DNA of 64,000 nucleotides, from NCBI RefSeq assembly GCF_008831285.2, contig NC_045139.1:2860704-2924703 (forward strand), in the 5' to 3' direction. Positions 49,205 through 60,169 of the stretch are shown piece after piece; position 1 is the stretch's first letter; each line of letters starts with the position of its first letter. The stretch is from Nymphaea colorata. Taxonomy: Eukaryota > Streptophyta > Magnoliopsida > Nymphaeales > Nymphaeaceae. A program made the position numbers and the translations under genes. Below the pieces are notes generated by a model. It did not search any database. It worked only from the letters and a program-made list of their open reading frames with translations, and was not told the origin of the DNA.

Positions 49205-52200
49205 AGGGAGAGAAAGAGAGTGAGTGAGAAAGAGACCTGAGTACTGAGCCTGTATGTCATCAAGTCAAACGACCCATCGGGAGGGATAAAAGATATGGTG
49301 CGGTCATTCTCAAAACGGGCCAAGCGCACACACCTGACACAAAGATAAACAGTTAGACATTTAAATTCCACTAGTGGTTTAAATGGTATTAATTTACATG
49401 CACTAGCAACGATCTTAGAAACTTCTTAAATTGTCCAAGAAAAACAGTCTGACTACATACTGGTGGAACTTTATGTCATCCAGGTCAATTGCTTTGCCCT
49501 TTGTTGTTCGCCCTTGAGCCTCCAAGAGTACACGATCGTTCAATCCTAGTTTGCACTCAGGCATTCCACTGAAAACAAGAAGATGACATATTAGTTGCAA
49601 GAAGTTGTTCCAAGATAGAAAGAAAAGGTAACAATAAAAGTTCAACATCGTCTAGTGTATATCTACAATGTCAATGCTTAGTTCCTTCATCCACTCATGG
49701 AACCTCTTCTGGATACACACACTATAACATGTACATGCATGACAAATGAAATGTGTAAACAGTATACATGAGAGTGCATACACACACTATAATATGTACA
49801 TGCATGACAAATGAAATGTGTAAATAGTATACATGAGAGTGCATACACCCCCTTGTTTGACACCCAAGCATCCAATATACTAAGTTTTTTGTGGACCAGA
49901 TATCAGTTTCTCCAATTCACGCTTTGGTACCACTGGCTATCATCGTGCCCAAATATCACCATTTCGCTTGCTTACTATGCAACAAAGAAAGAGACACATT
50001 TTCTTTGCCATCAGTACACTTTCACTAACCTCAACTACCCCCAATTCATGAATAACAACCTGGTTCATAATGGAACACAGAAAGAGACACAATAGCATAC
50101 CTTAAATATGTTCTCATTTTCAGTGCACCAACAACATCAGAGCGAATAATTTGACCATTGCTATTAACAAGTATGTTGACACTTTCAACCACGTCCAGGA
50201 ACACCTAAACAGAAACAAGTGTTCAGCATCCATACAACAACATTGTTAATAAAACTGTGAATATTTGGAGAGAGGAACTTAAAGGAGGCCCACTTCATTT
50301 TTCTTGTATTTTATTCCTTCACTGCGCCATGAAACTGCATTTGTGACAGCCATGGGAGGACGTTGTGTAACTTCCATCCTGTAAGCATCGGTCTTAATGA
50401 ACTCACTCAGAATCTTTGCCTCAGTATATTGCGGGTATCCGAAGTCCATCATTTCATCAAGTAATTCATACTGCAAAACAACAGAAGAAGAAAAAATATA
50501 ATCACATCAAACTTGAAAAAATTGTAGATTGAACATTGATCTAGGATAAAAGTAACACATAAAAGCAAAGAAAAAAATCATACCACAACAACAAAATTAT
50601 CTCTGAGAGATTCCTCTTCTAACTCCTCAAAGTAATGCTTGAAGACCTACACCATGCACACATAAATATCAAACATAATCTGATATTATCATAAAATCAT
50701 TGATTGATATACAAATCAGGCCCTTGTTTAGGATATTTTTTGACTTAGTTTTTTCTACCGAGTAAAATCAACTATTTCAATTCAAACCAGCATCAATGTA
50801 GAGTTTGCCTAACGATAACCTTTTCCTTTTGGCAAGCCTACTTATTAATTATAAGGAAAGAGTGTTCATATACTAATATGCTACCTATATCAAGAAATCT
50901 TACATCAATTACTATCAAGAAATCTTACATCAACTACTCTGTGCAGAAACAGGAGAAGGCTAGCCGCATTGCAGTTCTGCCTTGAAGCCGTCATTAAATA
51001 AACATTGTTGTGTTGAATGAACATATACGTCACTCCATTATCATACACAACAGGACTTTGAGAATCTGGGTCACCCTGTCATATTGGAAAAGGCAACACT
51101 ACATCAGGACACAATTCAAGAACTGAAATGACCTAGAAACCAAATTTATTTACAAAAAATAAAGGAGTAATTGAGTAAACAATGAGAACCACAGAAATGG
51201 CAGAAAAGTTATTTTATAGATAAAGATGAACGAAACCACAAAAATGGTAGAAAAGTTATTTGTAGATGAAGCTGATGCATACAGCCTAAAAAGGAATGCA
51301 GACCCAAAATATTCAATATGATACTAGGAAATAATATGAACCAACCATCATTCACTGAAAAAGCATCAACACCATTAACCTTATACACATAAATAAAATA
51401 ATTCAGCAGCATGGCACCACACTGAACATTCAAAAACAAGCGCAAGGAAAACAAACATCCAACCAGAGTCTGGGTATAACTGTTCTTGGATTGGGAAGAG
51501 TCTAAATACCATTGTCCTTAGGTTGGTAAAGTTATCAGATTTGGTAAGTGTACATTTACAAAAGAAACCAGTTATCTGTTATTGTTAAACATGCCTTTTG
51601 CACTTATCAACCAAATGCCACCAGTCCTACAAGCACAATTTTGATTAGGCTTAGATTTTCTTTTACCAAAAACTACACACCGCTCCTTAAAGCTTTTTTA
51701 CTTAAATACTCATCACTCATCAATAGATGCATAATTGCACAAACTGCTTACCATAATCAATTCCAAAGCTGCACGAACACCAATATAACTATCAAAAGCT
51801 ATTATTATCGGTTTTACATTGTAACTGATAAAAACTTCAAACATATCCAAATGCCATTCATAACATAAGGATCATGATAAAATATAAGACAAGATGATTC
51901 TTATTTATTCCTTACAAATTTTTTTTAACCTTTTTTTATACTTTTTATAGGAAAAATACCCAAAAGGCCAAAAATATTCTCTAATATCACTTTCAATGTG
52001 TTCAACTTTTAACTTTTGCAAGCATTTTGGACTTTCTTTTAAGAATGAAAGAAAGTCACAAATAGAAAATCTTATTGCAACTGAGAAATTTCCAAGAATG
52101 AGAGTGGTGACTATGGCTTGTTTTGAGTTCACTGTCAAGAGAGCATAACTTGTGAAAATTCAAAATTGTATCCAGCTATATACCCTACTTCCTGGGCACC

Positions 52201-54203
52201 AGGCAGCACCTAGGGCTTAGGCGTGCCTAGGCAAAAAAGGCAACCGATTTTTTTATTAATTTTTTTAGTTATGTTAACTATTAAATAATAAAATTATGTA
52301 CTTACTGATTGAACTGTAAGCTTCTATTCCAGGTGTGCCTATCACCACTAATACAGACATGTGCAGTACAAAAAAGTAAAACATAAAAAACTATTTTGTT
52401 CTGTTCTAATTGAATGATTACACTTTGTAAGCAAAGCCAAAAAGTAAAACATGCAAACCTTTCGCATGAAATAAGATACCAAATTCTGTTAAACTAGTGA
52501 AATATTTATGATTGATGATTTGGTTTCTTCTTTCTGGAGGCCCTTTGTTCCCCTTTTTACTTTCAGAAACTGAAATCACATTCCTCCATTAATCTGGTAC
52601 CATCTTACCTTCAATTTTGAGATTCTCATAGCTTTTCCCTAGAAACTTTCAAGACACTTTTTTTTTATCTATTTCAATCCAGAGAAAAGAAATTCTCCTA
52701 TACATGATCATGACCACCGACCTTTGGAAGAATCATCTATCCTAAGAGAGGTATTTGCAATCTGTGATTCACTTCTATGCTGGATTTTCTCATTATCTCT
52801 AGAGCATGCGAAAAGGTGAATTAATTAAACATGACCCAGGTGTAAAGGAGAATCTTACTTAGGAATGGGCACAAGACATAATGTGTCCATAATCTCAGCC
52901 ATGTTCTTCTACTTCATTAACACATGGAAAATTTTTTGTAATTATATTTTTCAGGCTGTTGGTTGGTTTCTTCAGCTCATAACATCATTTTGAACTCTTC
53001 TTCTTCTTTTGCTAACGCATGGGGGTCTTCTCAAGTTATATCCTCCAAAGTTGTTTCTTGGTATCTTTTCATCAACCTGATCGTTCTAAACTAGTAAGAA
53101 CTTTTCTCAAATTATAGCCTTCTAGGTCGTTGCTTGGTCTCTTTTCATTAGCCTGAACATTCTAAACTAACAAATCTCATCATGCAACAAATGAATCCTA
53201 AAGTAGAAAAGCTAATCTTTAGATGGTGAAATGTGAAAATGCTGTGCCATTGAACCATCATCATCACATTGTAGTGCTCTAATTATGTGAAAGGAGACAT
53301 GCAAGCAAGTGCACTGCCGTATTTGAAGTATGAAGGACACAAAATTTGAAGCTGGAATAGGAAGAGGAAAGGAAAAGTGAGATAGTTAGAAACTTAGAAA
53401 GACAATTGGAAGACGAGCCTTGGGCGAAGTTCCGTTCAAACGAGAATAGCATCTGAAGTCCGATGACTTTTGTCTATGTGAACTGCTAGAACTTAACGTA
53501 CAAGGCCAGAAACTTTCGACCTCCAAAGAATCAAAGCACAGCAGGAGGTCACGTAAATATCAACCGATATCATAGCAAATCAGCATAAAAGGGAATCCCC
53601 ATTGAAGGAGAATTCCCATTCTGTCTGTTATATAACGTGTAGTATAATTATCGACGAGAACTACACAAGACTCTTACAGAAATTACTGAGGAAAAAAGGG
53701 TGCCCGATTGTGATAAAAAAAGACAAAAAATCCTCCAAAAGCCACCAAATCGAGAAAAAATAGATCAAATTGTAGCAACGTTAAATACCAGAAAAAAAGT
53801 TCCCGTCAACCAAAGTACTCAAATTAAGCCCCAAACCTGCCCACAGTGATCATACGAAAATGTTAGTGTGAGTCGGAAGACATAGTTAGTCTGAAATTCT
53901 TATGGCAGAGACGGAAATGGAATCGCGATACAGAGGGGGGAAATGAATATCAACCGACAAAAGATCCACATTAAGAAAAATCAATTTCCCAAAAATCTCC
54001 TAATAAACTATCAAAGCCGATGTGAATCACCAACAAAAGGGACTCATATAACACGCAAACACTAATAAGTTTACCTCCTTTTCTATGAGCTTCATAAAGA
54101 AGCGCTCTGCTTGCAACGCCGACACATCCCCGCGGTAGTCGCGCCACACCAAAACGCGCCCCTTGATGTCGAGGAGGAAAAGAGCCGAGGCGGCCCCCGC
54201 CAT
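47782..54203 (-). CDS. AP1M2: AP-1 complex subunit mu (clathrin adaptor medium chain), 11 exons
   Basis: Medium subunit of the AP-1 adaptor, which binds tyrosine-based sorting signals in cargo at the trans-Golgi network and endosomes. Exons from the ATG: 54075-54203, 50929-51075, 50584-50646, 50294-50470, 50101-50204, 49461-49568, 49237-49333, 49025-49122, 48795-48936, 48534-48656, 47782-47880. These sum to 1287 bp, 428 aa, the usual length of plant AP1M. All junctions are GT-AG and in phase. The N-terminal longin-like domain starts MAGAASALFLLDIKGRVLVW and includes YELLDEMMDFGYPQ. The mu-homology domain from about residue 170 has ESVNILVNSNGQIIRSDVVG, MPECKLGLNDR, FIPPDGSFDLMTYRLSTQ and the C-terminal GYQALPWVRYITMAGEYELR. 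Intron 1 is 3.0 kb. AP1M1 versus AP1M2 numbering cannot be decided from this window; AP-1 rather than AP-2 to AP-4 is clear. Confidence 0.96.
49168..49235. repeat. (GA)n/(GGGA)n microsatellite in AP1M intron 7
   Basis: On the coding strand a CT/CCCT-rich tract fills more than half of a 114-bp intron and begins right after the donor (GTCTCT). Confidence 0.9.
49713..49846. repeat. 65-bp tandem duplication, 2 copies
   Basis: ATACACACACTATAA(C/T)ATGT begins at 49713 and again at 49778, and the start motif recurs at 49843. There are only a couple of substitutions. It lies in AP1M intron 5. Confidence 0.9.
50891..50940 (-). repeat. 25-bp tandem duplication spanning a splice donor
   Basis: CAAGAAATCTTACATCAA occurs at 50891 and at 50916 (25-bp period). 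The copy at 50916-50940 contains the exon 2 donor of AP1M. The other copy sits 25 bp downstream in the intron with an equivalent GAT|GTAAGA. Confidence 0.9.
51076..54074 (-). other. AP1M intron 1 (3.0 kb)
   Basis: Runs from GTAAAC to TGACAG. It contains a diverged 65-75-bp tandem duplication at about 53030-53165. No gene was recognised. Confidence 0.8.
53025..53165. repeat. Diverged tandem duplication, about 70 bp
   Basis: Two blocks share TTCTCAA(G/A)TTATA, (A/G)GT(T/C)GTT(T/G)CTTGGT, TCTTTTCAT and TTCTAAACTA with about 20% mismatch. Located in AP1M intron 1. Confidence 0.75.
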
Positions 54204-55257
54204 CGATCTTTACCGCCCTTTCCCCTTCCCACCGTTCACCGTCTCCTTCCTCTTTTACGCAGATCGGAGACGGGACGAAGATGCAGAGCAACCCAAGTTT
54301 CTTTTGCGTCAAGTTCGTTATCGTGGACAAATTCTATCATGTAGACGAACCTTCTTTCTCTCCCGAGGTCTCCCCCTTACCACCATCGACGAGATCTTCG
54401 CACGGTCTGAACACGGGAGGAGAAAGAGCGAAGAGAGACAGAGGGAGAGATTCGTATCTGTTTCATTCGGAATTTTTCCCATTTGGCGCCGATAATCTAC
54501 CCATAACCTAAAAGCAACCCTGCATTTCCAACATTTATATGTTGGCCGTTATATTGAAATTAATTTAGCTTAACTCTCACCTAAATGAAATCAGACAACA
54601 ATAGTTTTAATTTTTTTCCTCTTTGTTAGCTTATTGATTGATGTTACATTTCTCTGCAAATCGCCCACCCGAAGAAAATGATATTATATTAAAAAGGAGA
54701 AAAAAGAGAAACAACTTTGTTGCGTAGAAATTGATATTATATCAAAAAGGAGAGAAATTAATACAACTCATGCAATGAAGCACCTTGCTTGTTACTAAGC
54801 ACTTTTCAGTATTAATAAGCAAGCAAGTGAGTCAAGAAAGGGTGACTTCTGATTAAATTTATCAATTGTGGTTATTTAAGGTTAAAATTATGAACAAGCG
54901 CACCATGGCAACATAAGTTGATGGTGCCGCTAGTTGAACGAGACTTACTATCAATGGCAGCAAAAGTTATTGTTGGGGAGACGGATGGAACGAAAGGTAG
55001 CTGATACTCTACCGGATTACGATTAGACCTTAATTGGTTCAATAACTTATCTTTAATATTATTTGGTTCATTATACATTACATACGTAGTGTTATATATT
55101 CATTTACTTCATATTTTATATATATATATATATTGTTATATGTCTAATTCGTTCAATAACTTATCTTCAATATATTAATTTATTCATTTATCTTTATATA
55201 TATTTATATATTTTATTATAGTTAATTATTTATATTAAAATATTTATAAAAAAAATT
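54204..55257. other. AP1M upstream region
   Basis: The first 250 bp or so upstream of the AP1M start is relatively GC-rich, with a CT-rich leader-like tract on the minus strand (about 54410-54460). Beyond that it is AT-rich with short TA repeats near 55120. Overlapping plus-strand frames at 54111-54511 look like composition artefacts of the leader. Confidence 0.55.
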
Positions 55258-56060
55258 CTAGTCCAGGCCAGGTGTTGAGTATCCGGGTCACAAGGCAGAT
55301 CAGGTTTTGGATAGCCAGGCCGTCGTCCATAGTCAGGGCAGGTTAGGTTTTGCCTGGTCAGGCCACGGACCAGGGTGGTCAGGCCCGGGCCCTGGACCAC
55401 GTCAGTGCAGGTTTAGGGTGGTCTGCGGACTACGGTAAGAACCCAGCCTTAGTTGGGTGGCTTGATAACGGTAAGAACGTTAGGTTTTGGGTGGTCAGGC
55501 CGTCGGGCCGCGGACCACGTCAGGCAGGTTTAGGGTAGTCCACAAATGACAGTAGCCTTAACTAATGGCTTGATAACGGTAAGAGTGTTACTGTGTTAGG
55601 TTTTGATAACGGGTGGTCAGGCCGCGGACCACGTCAGGTTTAGGGTAGTCCACGTTTAGGGTAGTCCACGGACCATGGTCAGAGCCTGGTTAGGTTTAGG
55701 GTAGTCCACAGAGCACGGTCAGAGCCCAGCCAGTCCACGGTCAGAGCCCAACCAATCCACAGACCACGGTCAGAGCTCGGGCAATCCTGGCCTTAGCCTG
55801 ATGCTTTATCAAGCGACCTGGCCGGATGCCTAGATCTAGGTTTTAGGTTTTGGTCGGACACCTGGACCTAGGTTTTGGTTAATTTGACCACGGCCATGAC
55901 CCTGGCCCAGGTTTGACCACGGCTATGTCCCATTCTGACTACGTATGCCTGCCTAGACCCAAGTTTTGGGTAGTCTCGCCTAGTTAGAGTGCCTTTGGGT
56001 AGTCTGGCCAAGCCTGGGTCGGTCACAGTGCCGGCCCGTCGGCACCTTATCATGGGCATC
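55258..56060. repeat. GC-rich degenerate minisatellite
   Basis: About 800 bp built from variants of GGTTTAGGGTAGTCCAC, GGTCAGGCCGCGGACCACG, CACGGTCAGAGCCCAG and GGTTTTGGGTGGTCAGGCC in changing order and spacing. It is sharply more GC-rich than its AT-rich flanks. The open frames in it are by-products of the repeats. Confidence 0.85.
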
Positions 56061-56429
56061 TTAGTCAATAAATATAAATGCCAACTTACTTATATAAAGG
56101 GCTCTGCCTAATGAATGGTTAGATCAGGATCTTTGTGCGTCAATGTTAACGGATTGATGGGTCCTCGGACCTTTTACAAGCAGCAGATACATTATCGTGT
56201 TGATATCACGTCTTGGCTTCTATGAGCTTGAGAGCGTGTTTGATAGATAAAATATTATTCATCCAATGTGAAAATCACTTTTACTTCGAAAAGTTCAATA
56301 CAAAAACTTTTACTTCAAAAACAATTGGGAGGAGAAACAATAAGCTTCAAAAATAAGACTAGGAGTACATTAAGGACTTCCTTCCCAACCTTAACATCCC
56401 CTTTACTTGCCCCCTAGGATTCAAGCTGA

Positions 56430-56745
56430 GCAGCTGGTATAGAAGAATGGGGAAAAAGGTGACATCAACCGGCATGGGATGTGGCAGAGGATTGGGAACA
56501 AAGACAACGAGTTTAATGACCATATAGTAGTGTGGAAAGGAAGACGACTTCCAAGGGCTGTCTGGCAGTTTGGTCGTATTCCAACGGATGGGCTTGTGCA
56601 AAAGCAAGGTAGACCTCTTGCTTCCAGGTGCCCAGTTTTCAAGCATGTGAGTGAATATATCAAACACCTATCTTTTTATTGTAAAGGTGCTCGTTCTATT
56701 TGGTCCTGCATCTATGGTAAGTTTGGCAGGACTGCACCATGACAT
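56430..56745 (+). mobile_element. LINE (non-LTR retrotransposon) fragment, RT zinc-binding region
   Basis: The plus frame at 56479-56742 reads VVWKGRRLPRAVWQFGRIPT, then GLVQKQGRPLASRCPVFKHV and HLSFYCKGARSIWSCIYGKFG. This is the order of the zf-RVT domain at the C terminus of plant LINE polyproteins: W..lP...w..RiPT, C-P-x-C, H-L-x-x-x-C, a-r-x-i-W. The second cysteine of the CPxC pair is Phe here. No polymerase domain lies upstream, so this is a truncated relic. Confidence 0.65.
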
Positions 56746-57994
56746 AGGAACCCTTCAAATGGCATAGGAACCCTTCAAACATCATGCAAGCACTCAGTCA
56801 GTGGCATAAGAAAAGCTTCAAAGATAAAGATAAAACTCTCGACAAATGCTAGAAAGATAACTTCCACGAATTCGTAACCAATTCAAGCATAAAGGAGACA
56901 TTCCCTTAAGCAACTTGGCCAAACAATTTTGGTCGAACTGTTGCGAGCATTGGTGGATTTATCAGTGGACTGAATCGCAACAGGTGAAAACGGATCCTAT
57001 GAAGTGATGGAGTTCACAAGATGATAAGTGGGTGGAAATCAACATCCTTTCTTGGTTTAAGGTGGAAATCATAATCATTTCTTGGTTTAAGGCTCGCAGA
57101 AAAGGGGTAGCAAGCCTCATTAGAGACGTTGCAGGACGGTTTCGATATGGTCTGGCATCGTCTGGCGGGAGACTGAGGTTCTGACGGTTTCGATATGGTC
57201 TGGCATCGTCTGGCGGGAGACTGAGGTTCTGATGGAATGCATCCTCAATTTGACTAACTTGAAAGATAATCAAGGGTGCATCTACATACTGGCAAACGAT
57301 GGCGACTGGAAGAAGCACCTACGCAGTCTTATTGAATGCAGGTTGGACACTGCGCCTAACTCACCATTGATATATAGACTTTTCATTACACTGCGCCTAA
57401 CTCACCATTGATATATAGACTTTTCATTTGCATATAGACTTTTCATTTGCAAGAGATGGCCTCTGGCCTCTTGCTGAAGAGGCTAATCTTTTGTTGCTTA
57501 TTCTGAATAATGGATTATTCTGAATAATCTTTTGTTATAATGGATTATTCTGAATAATCTTTTGTTGCTTATTCTGAATAATGGATTATTCTGAATAATA
57601 GATTGTATACTAAATGAAATCTCATTGTGGGATCCATTAACACTTTGAAAGAAAAATACTTTGAAGGATGGATGGATCCATTGAAAGAAAATACTTGAAG
57701 GTCGTTGCAGGCCCATTTTATTTTTTATTTTTTGCTGTCACCGTTTTCTGCAATAAAAGGATGCAATAAGATGATGTTTTTTATTTATTAGGATGGGGCC
57801 TACCCCCAAGCTGTCTGGAAAATAAAACTATTCACAAACTTGCCTACTACAATGTTATAAATACGAGGGTAGTATTTTGTTGCAATAAGAGGATTGGGGC
57901 CTACCGGGCTACCCCAAATTGTTTGAAAAATTACAATGTTAAAGATATGGAAAATAAGACTACTACAATGTTAAAGATATGGAAAATAAGACTA
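56741..57994. repeat. Cluster of short tandem duplications
   Basis: At least six separate near-perfect direct duplications with different units: 20 bp (56741-56780), 30 bp (57031-57090), 48 bp (57135-57231), 41 bp (57347-57428), an ATTCTGAATAATGGATT complex (57484-57601) and 32 bp (57932-57994). A longer diverged duplication surrounds the last (57790-58020). Confidence 0.9.
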
Positions 57995-58274
57995 TTCACA
58001 AACTTGCCTACTAGAAATGTTAAGACAGTGGACAATCCCAAGTTTAAGGTGTTCATGGTTCGTTTATTTCGACATTAAGCAAGCTTGGATGTTCTACTGA
58101 CCTACATAATGAGCAAGCTTTTAGCTGAAGTGAATGCAAACCAAACTTGAGTCCATTACTAACTATTATTAATCAACTAGTGAAAAAGATTGGATTTCTT
58201 ACCAGTCGACCATGGAACTTGCATGGTTTTATTAGTTTCAAGTTGGGTTTTTTGAACTTTTCCTCCTCAAATCA

Positions 58275-58323
58275 ACCTTCAAACACACACACACACACAG
58301 ATTTCACACACACACACACACAC
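58275..58323. repeat. (CA)n microsatellite, interrupted
   Basis: Two CACACA runs separated by GATTT, near the 3' side of the oleosin gene. Confidence 0.95.
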
Positions 58324-58547
58324 AGAACCACCATTGTTAAAGAGCTCGCTGACACAGAGAAAGAAAACGCAGGAGGTATTGAAATTTCATCTCAACAAAG
58401 AACCATCGTCTTATTCACAAGCGAAAGAACAGAAAGCAGTCGCTCATTTCTCTCAACTACACGCACGTACTGCACATCTTCCACCAACTAAAGTAAATCC
58501 CTCTACACATACACTGACACCCTTGCAAAACCCTTCAACTTCCTTAT

Positions 58548-58988
58548 TCATTCCCTCCCGCCGCCGGCCCTCTGTTGCGCCGCCTGCCCGACCTCCCTAG
58601 CCCGTTGCCCGACCTGACCGGCCGTCTCCTGCGCCCGGCGCTTGACGTGCTCTATCTGCTCCATCACCGGCCCGCCCTTCCCGGAGACCTGCTTGTAAAG
58701 CCAGGAGAAGGACGAGATCGCCGTAAGGCTGAAGGCGCCGGAGGCGAGGAAGCCGGCGACGGAGAGGGCGATGAGGATGGCGGCGGGCACTATCACGGGG
58801 CTGAAGAGGAGGAAGAGAGGGGTGAGGAGGGCGAGGCCGATGAGCGTGCCGGTGAGGGTCACACCGGAGAGGGTCAGCAGCGTGCCGCCGACGGGAAAGA
58901 GGGCCAGCACCGCCACCACCTGCGAGGCCGAAGGGGACTTCTCCTGGATCTTTTCCATTACTCCATGATACTGCTGCTGTTCCGCCAT
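58548..58988 (-). CDS. Oleosin, low-molecular-weight (L) type
   Basis: Structural protein of seed and pollen oil bodies. It sits in the phospholipid monolayer and keeps droplets small and stable. Intronless, 146 aa. A short polar N terminus (1-22) begins MAEQQQYHGVMEK. The hydrophobic hairpin spans about 23-95 and holds the diagnostic proline knot P57-x5-S63-P64-x3-P68. The C-terminal amphipathic tail (100-140) is VMEQIEHVKRRAQETAGQVG followed by Gln/Arg/Ala-rich sequence. The tail lacks the extra 18-residue insertion of H-type oleosins. The open frame extends upstream to 59144, but that extension is Pro-rich without family resemblance, and a TATA box lies within it at 59098-59103. The start at 58988 is therefore the right one. 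The coding sequence is very GC-rich, which creates long open frames in other frames and on the other strand. Confidence 0.97.
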   Translation of the reverse strand: MAEQQQYHGVMEKIQEKSPSASQVVAVLALFPVGGTLLTLSGVTLTGTLIGLALLTPLFLLFSPVIVPAAILIALSVAGFLASGAFSLTAISSFSWLYKQVSGKGGPVMEQIEHVKRRAQETAGQVGQRAREVGQAAQQRAGGGRE

Positions 58989-59097
58989 TTGTACAGTATC
59001 AGAAGGGCAATCACAGAACGGTGGACGTCTTCCCTGCAGGGTCGGAGCTCGACGGATTCCGGGCGGTGGAGGTGGTGGAGTGGAGGAGGCGAAAGGG

Positions 59098-59103
59098 TTT
59101 ATA
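59098..59103 (-). promoter_or_regulatory. TATA box of the oleosin gene
   Basis: On the minus strand CTTATAAACCC lies 110 bp upstream of the oleosin ATG, suitable for a leader of about 80 nt. Confidence 0.7.
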
Positions 59104-59141
59104 AGAGAGGAGGGTGGCGGAGGAAGGTGGTGGAGAGTCGG

Positions 59142-59202
59142 CACGTGTCAGATGACACGTAGGGAGGGCTGCTTACACGTGGTGAGATTGAAACTCTGCA
59201 TG
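59142..59202 (-). promoter_or_regulatory. ABRE/G-box cluster and RY motif upstream of oleosin
   Basis: Within 60 bp, 40-100 bp above the TATA box: a G-box CACGTG at 59142-59147, overlapped on the plus strand by ACGTGTC; on the minus strand ACGTGTC at 59154-59160; a second CACGTG at 59176-59181; and an RY motif CATGCA (minus) at 59197-59202. ABREs with RY are the known signature of ABI3/ABI5-controlled seed-maturation promoters, the usual mode of oleosin regulation. Confidence 0.7.
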
Positions 59203-59547
59203 GAGAACAAGTATGGCCGTCCGAGTTCATGGCTTTGGCTGCTTCTGAGTTGTAGGGATGCAGATGGAAGGTGTTTGGCCAGGCTCTTTTTTTAATAATA
59301 AATCAATTCATCGTAATTTTCGTTCATAATATATTCCAGCCAAAATCTCATCTTGTCACCGCGTTGGGAAGCAATCACAAGTTTTTGAAACATTCTGATT
59401 AAAAATTTATAGAAGTTGGCGTTCTTTTCAAGTTATGGAAGATGAGAGGCTGATGAACTGGTTCAATATTTTGATCATGTTTGCCAAAAAGTAATTGGTG
59501 TTAAAGGGTTAGGTCAGAGTTAACTTTCACTTCGTTGTCTTAAAAGT

Positions 59548-60000
59548 TTAGAGTTGTATTTGGTAGCCGGATTTTTTCATAGTTATTCTACTTTTTTTTA
59601 AAAAAAAAATTATGATTACGTTTGAATGACACCTTAAAAATTGGTTTTCTGAAGAACTTGATTTTGTGAAAATCAATTATTTTAATGAGTTTTGAAAATT
59701 TGGTTTATGTGTTTGGATAATTTGTCAAAAACCCGAGTTTTTACTTTTTAAAATTTGGTTTATGTTTGGGCAACAAAAATGAGTTTTAGGTCGTAGTATT
59801 ATTTACTAATAAGGTTGTTGAAATATTTAATGAACAGTGTCTTTTTCCCTAGAACATCATTTTGCTCTGTTTTGAAAAAATGGGTTTTCAGAAATCCAGT
59901 TTTAAGGTGGTCCAAACACCCTCAAAGCACGATTTGAAAAGCAAAACATAATTTTGCTTCTCAAACATTGCTTTGAACGTGCATCCAAATACACCCTAAA
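59548..60000. mobile_element. MITE-like element with (T)TTGGATG-type ends
   Basis: Left end TTAGAGTTGTATTTGGTAGCC; reverse complement of the right end TTAGGGTGTATTTGGATGCAC. They form an imperfect inverted repeat around 450 bp of non-coding AT-rich DNA. No clear target-site duplication was found, so the boundaries are approximate. Confidence 0.5.
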
Positions 60001-60169
60001 ATTTAAGTTTGAGGTTCTTATTCGAAGTTCCTGGCAAGTAGCAAGCTTATATATTATATGCGATGGTCTATCCGAGGTGAAGCCACGCTTTTTCTCTTAC
60101 GTCTAGCTTCAGAGTTGTTTCAAGCCTTAATGATCTTATGTTTATCCTTTTAGCTTATCATATTCAAAT

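Noticed and set aside
55350-56068. Open frames in the GC-rich block
   Set aside because: They follow the minisatellite units and have no recognisable protein character.
58575-59162. 195-codon plus-strand open frame over the oleosin gene
   Set aside because: It is the complement of the GC-rich oleosin coding sequence. Its Gly/Arg/Glu-rich low-complexity translation matches no family, while the minus strand reads a complete oleosin.
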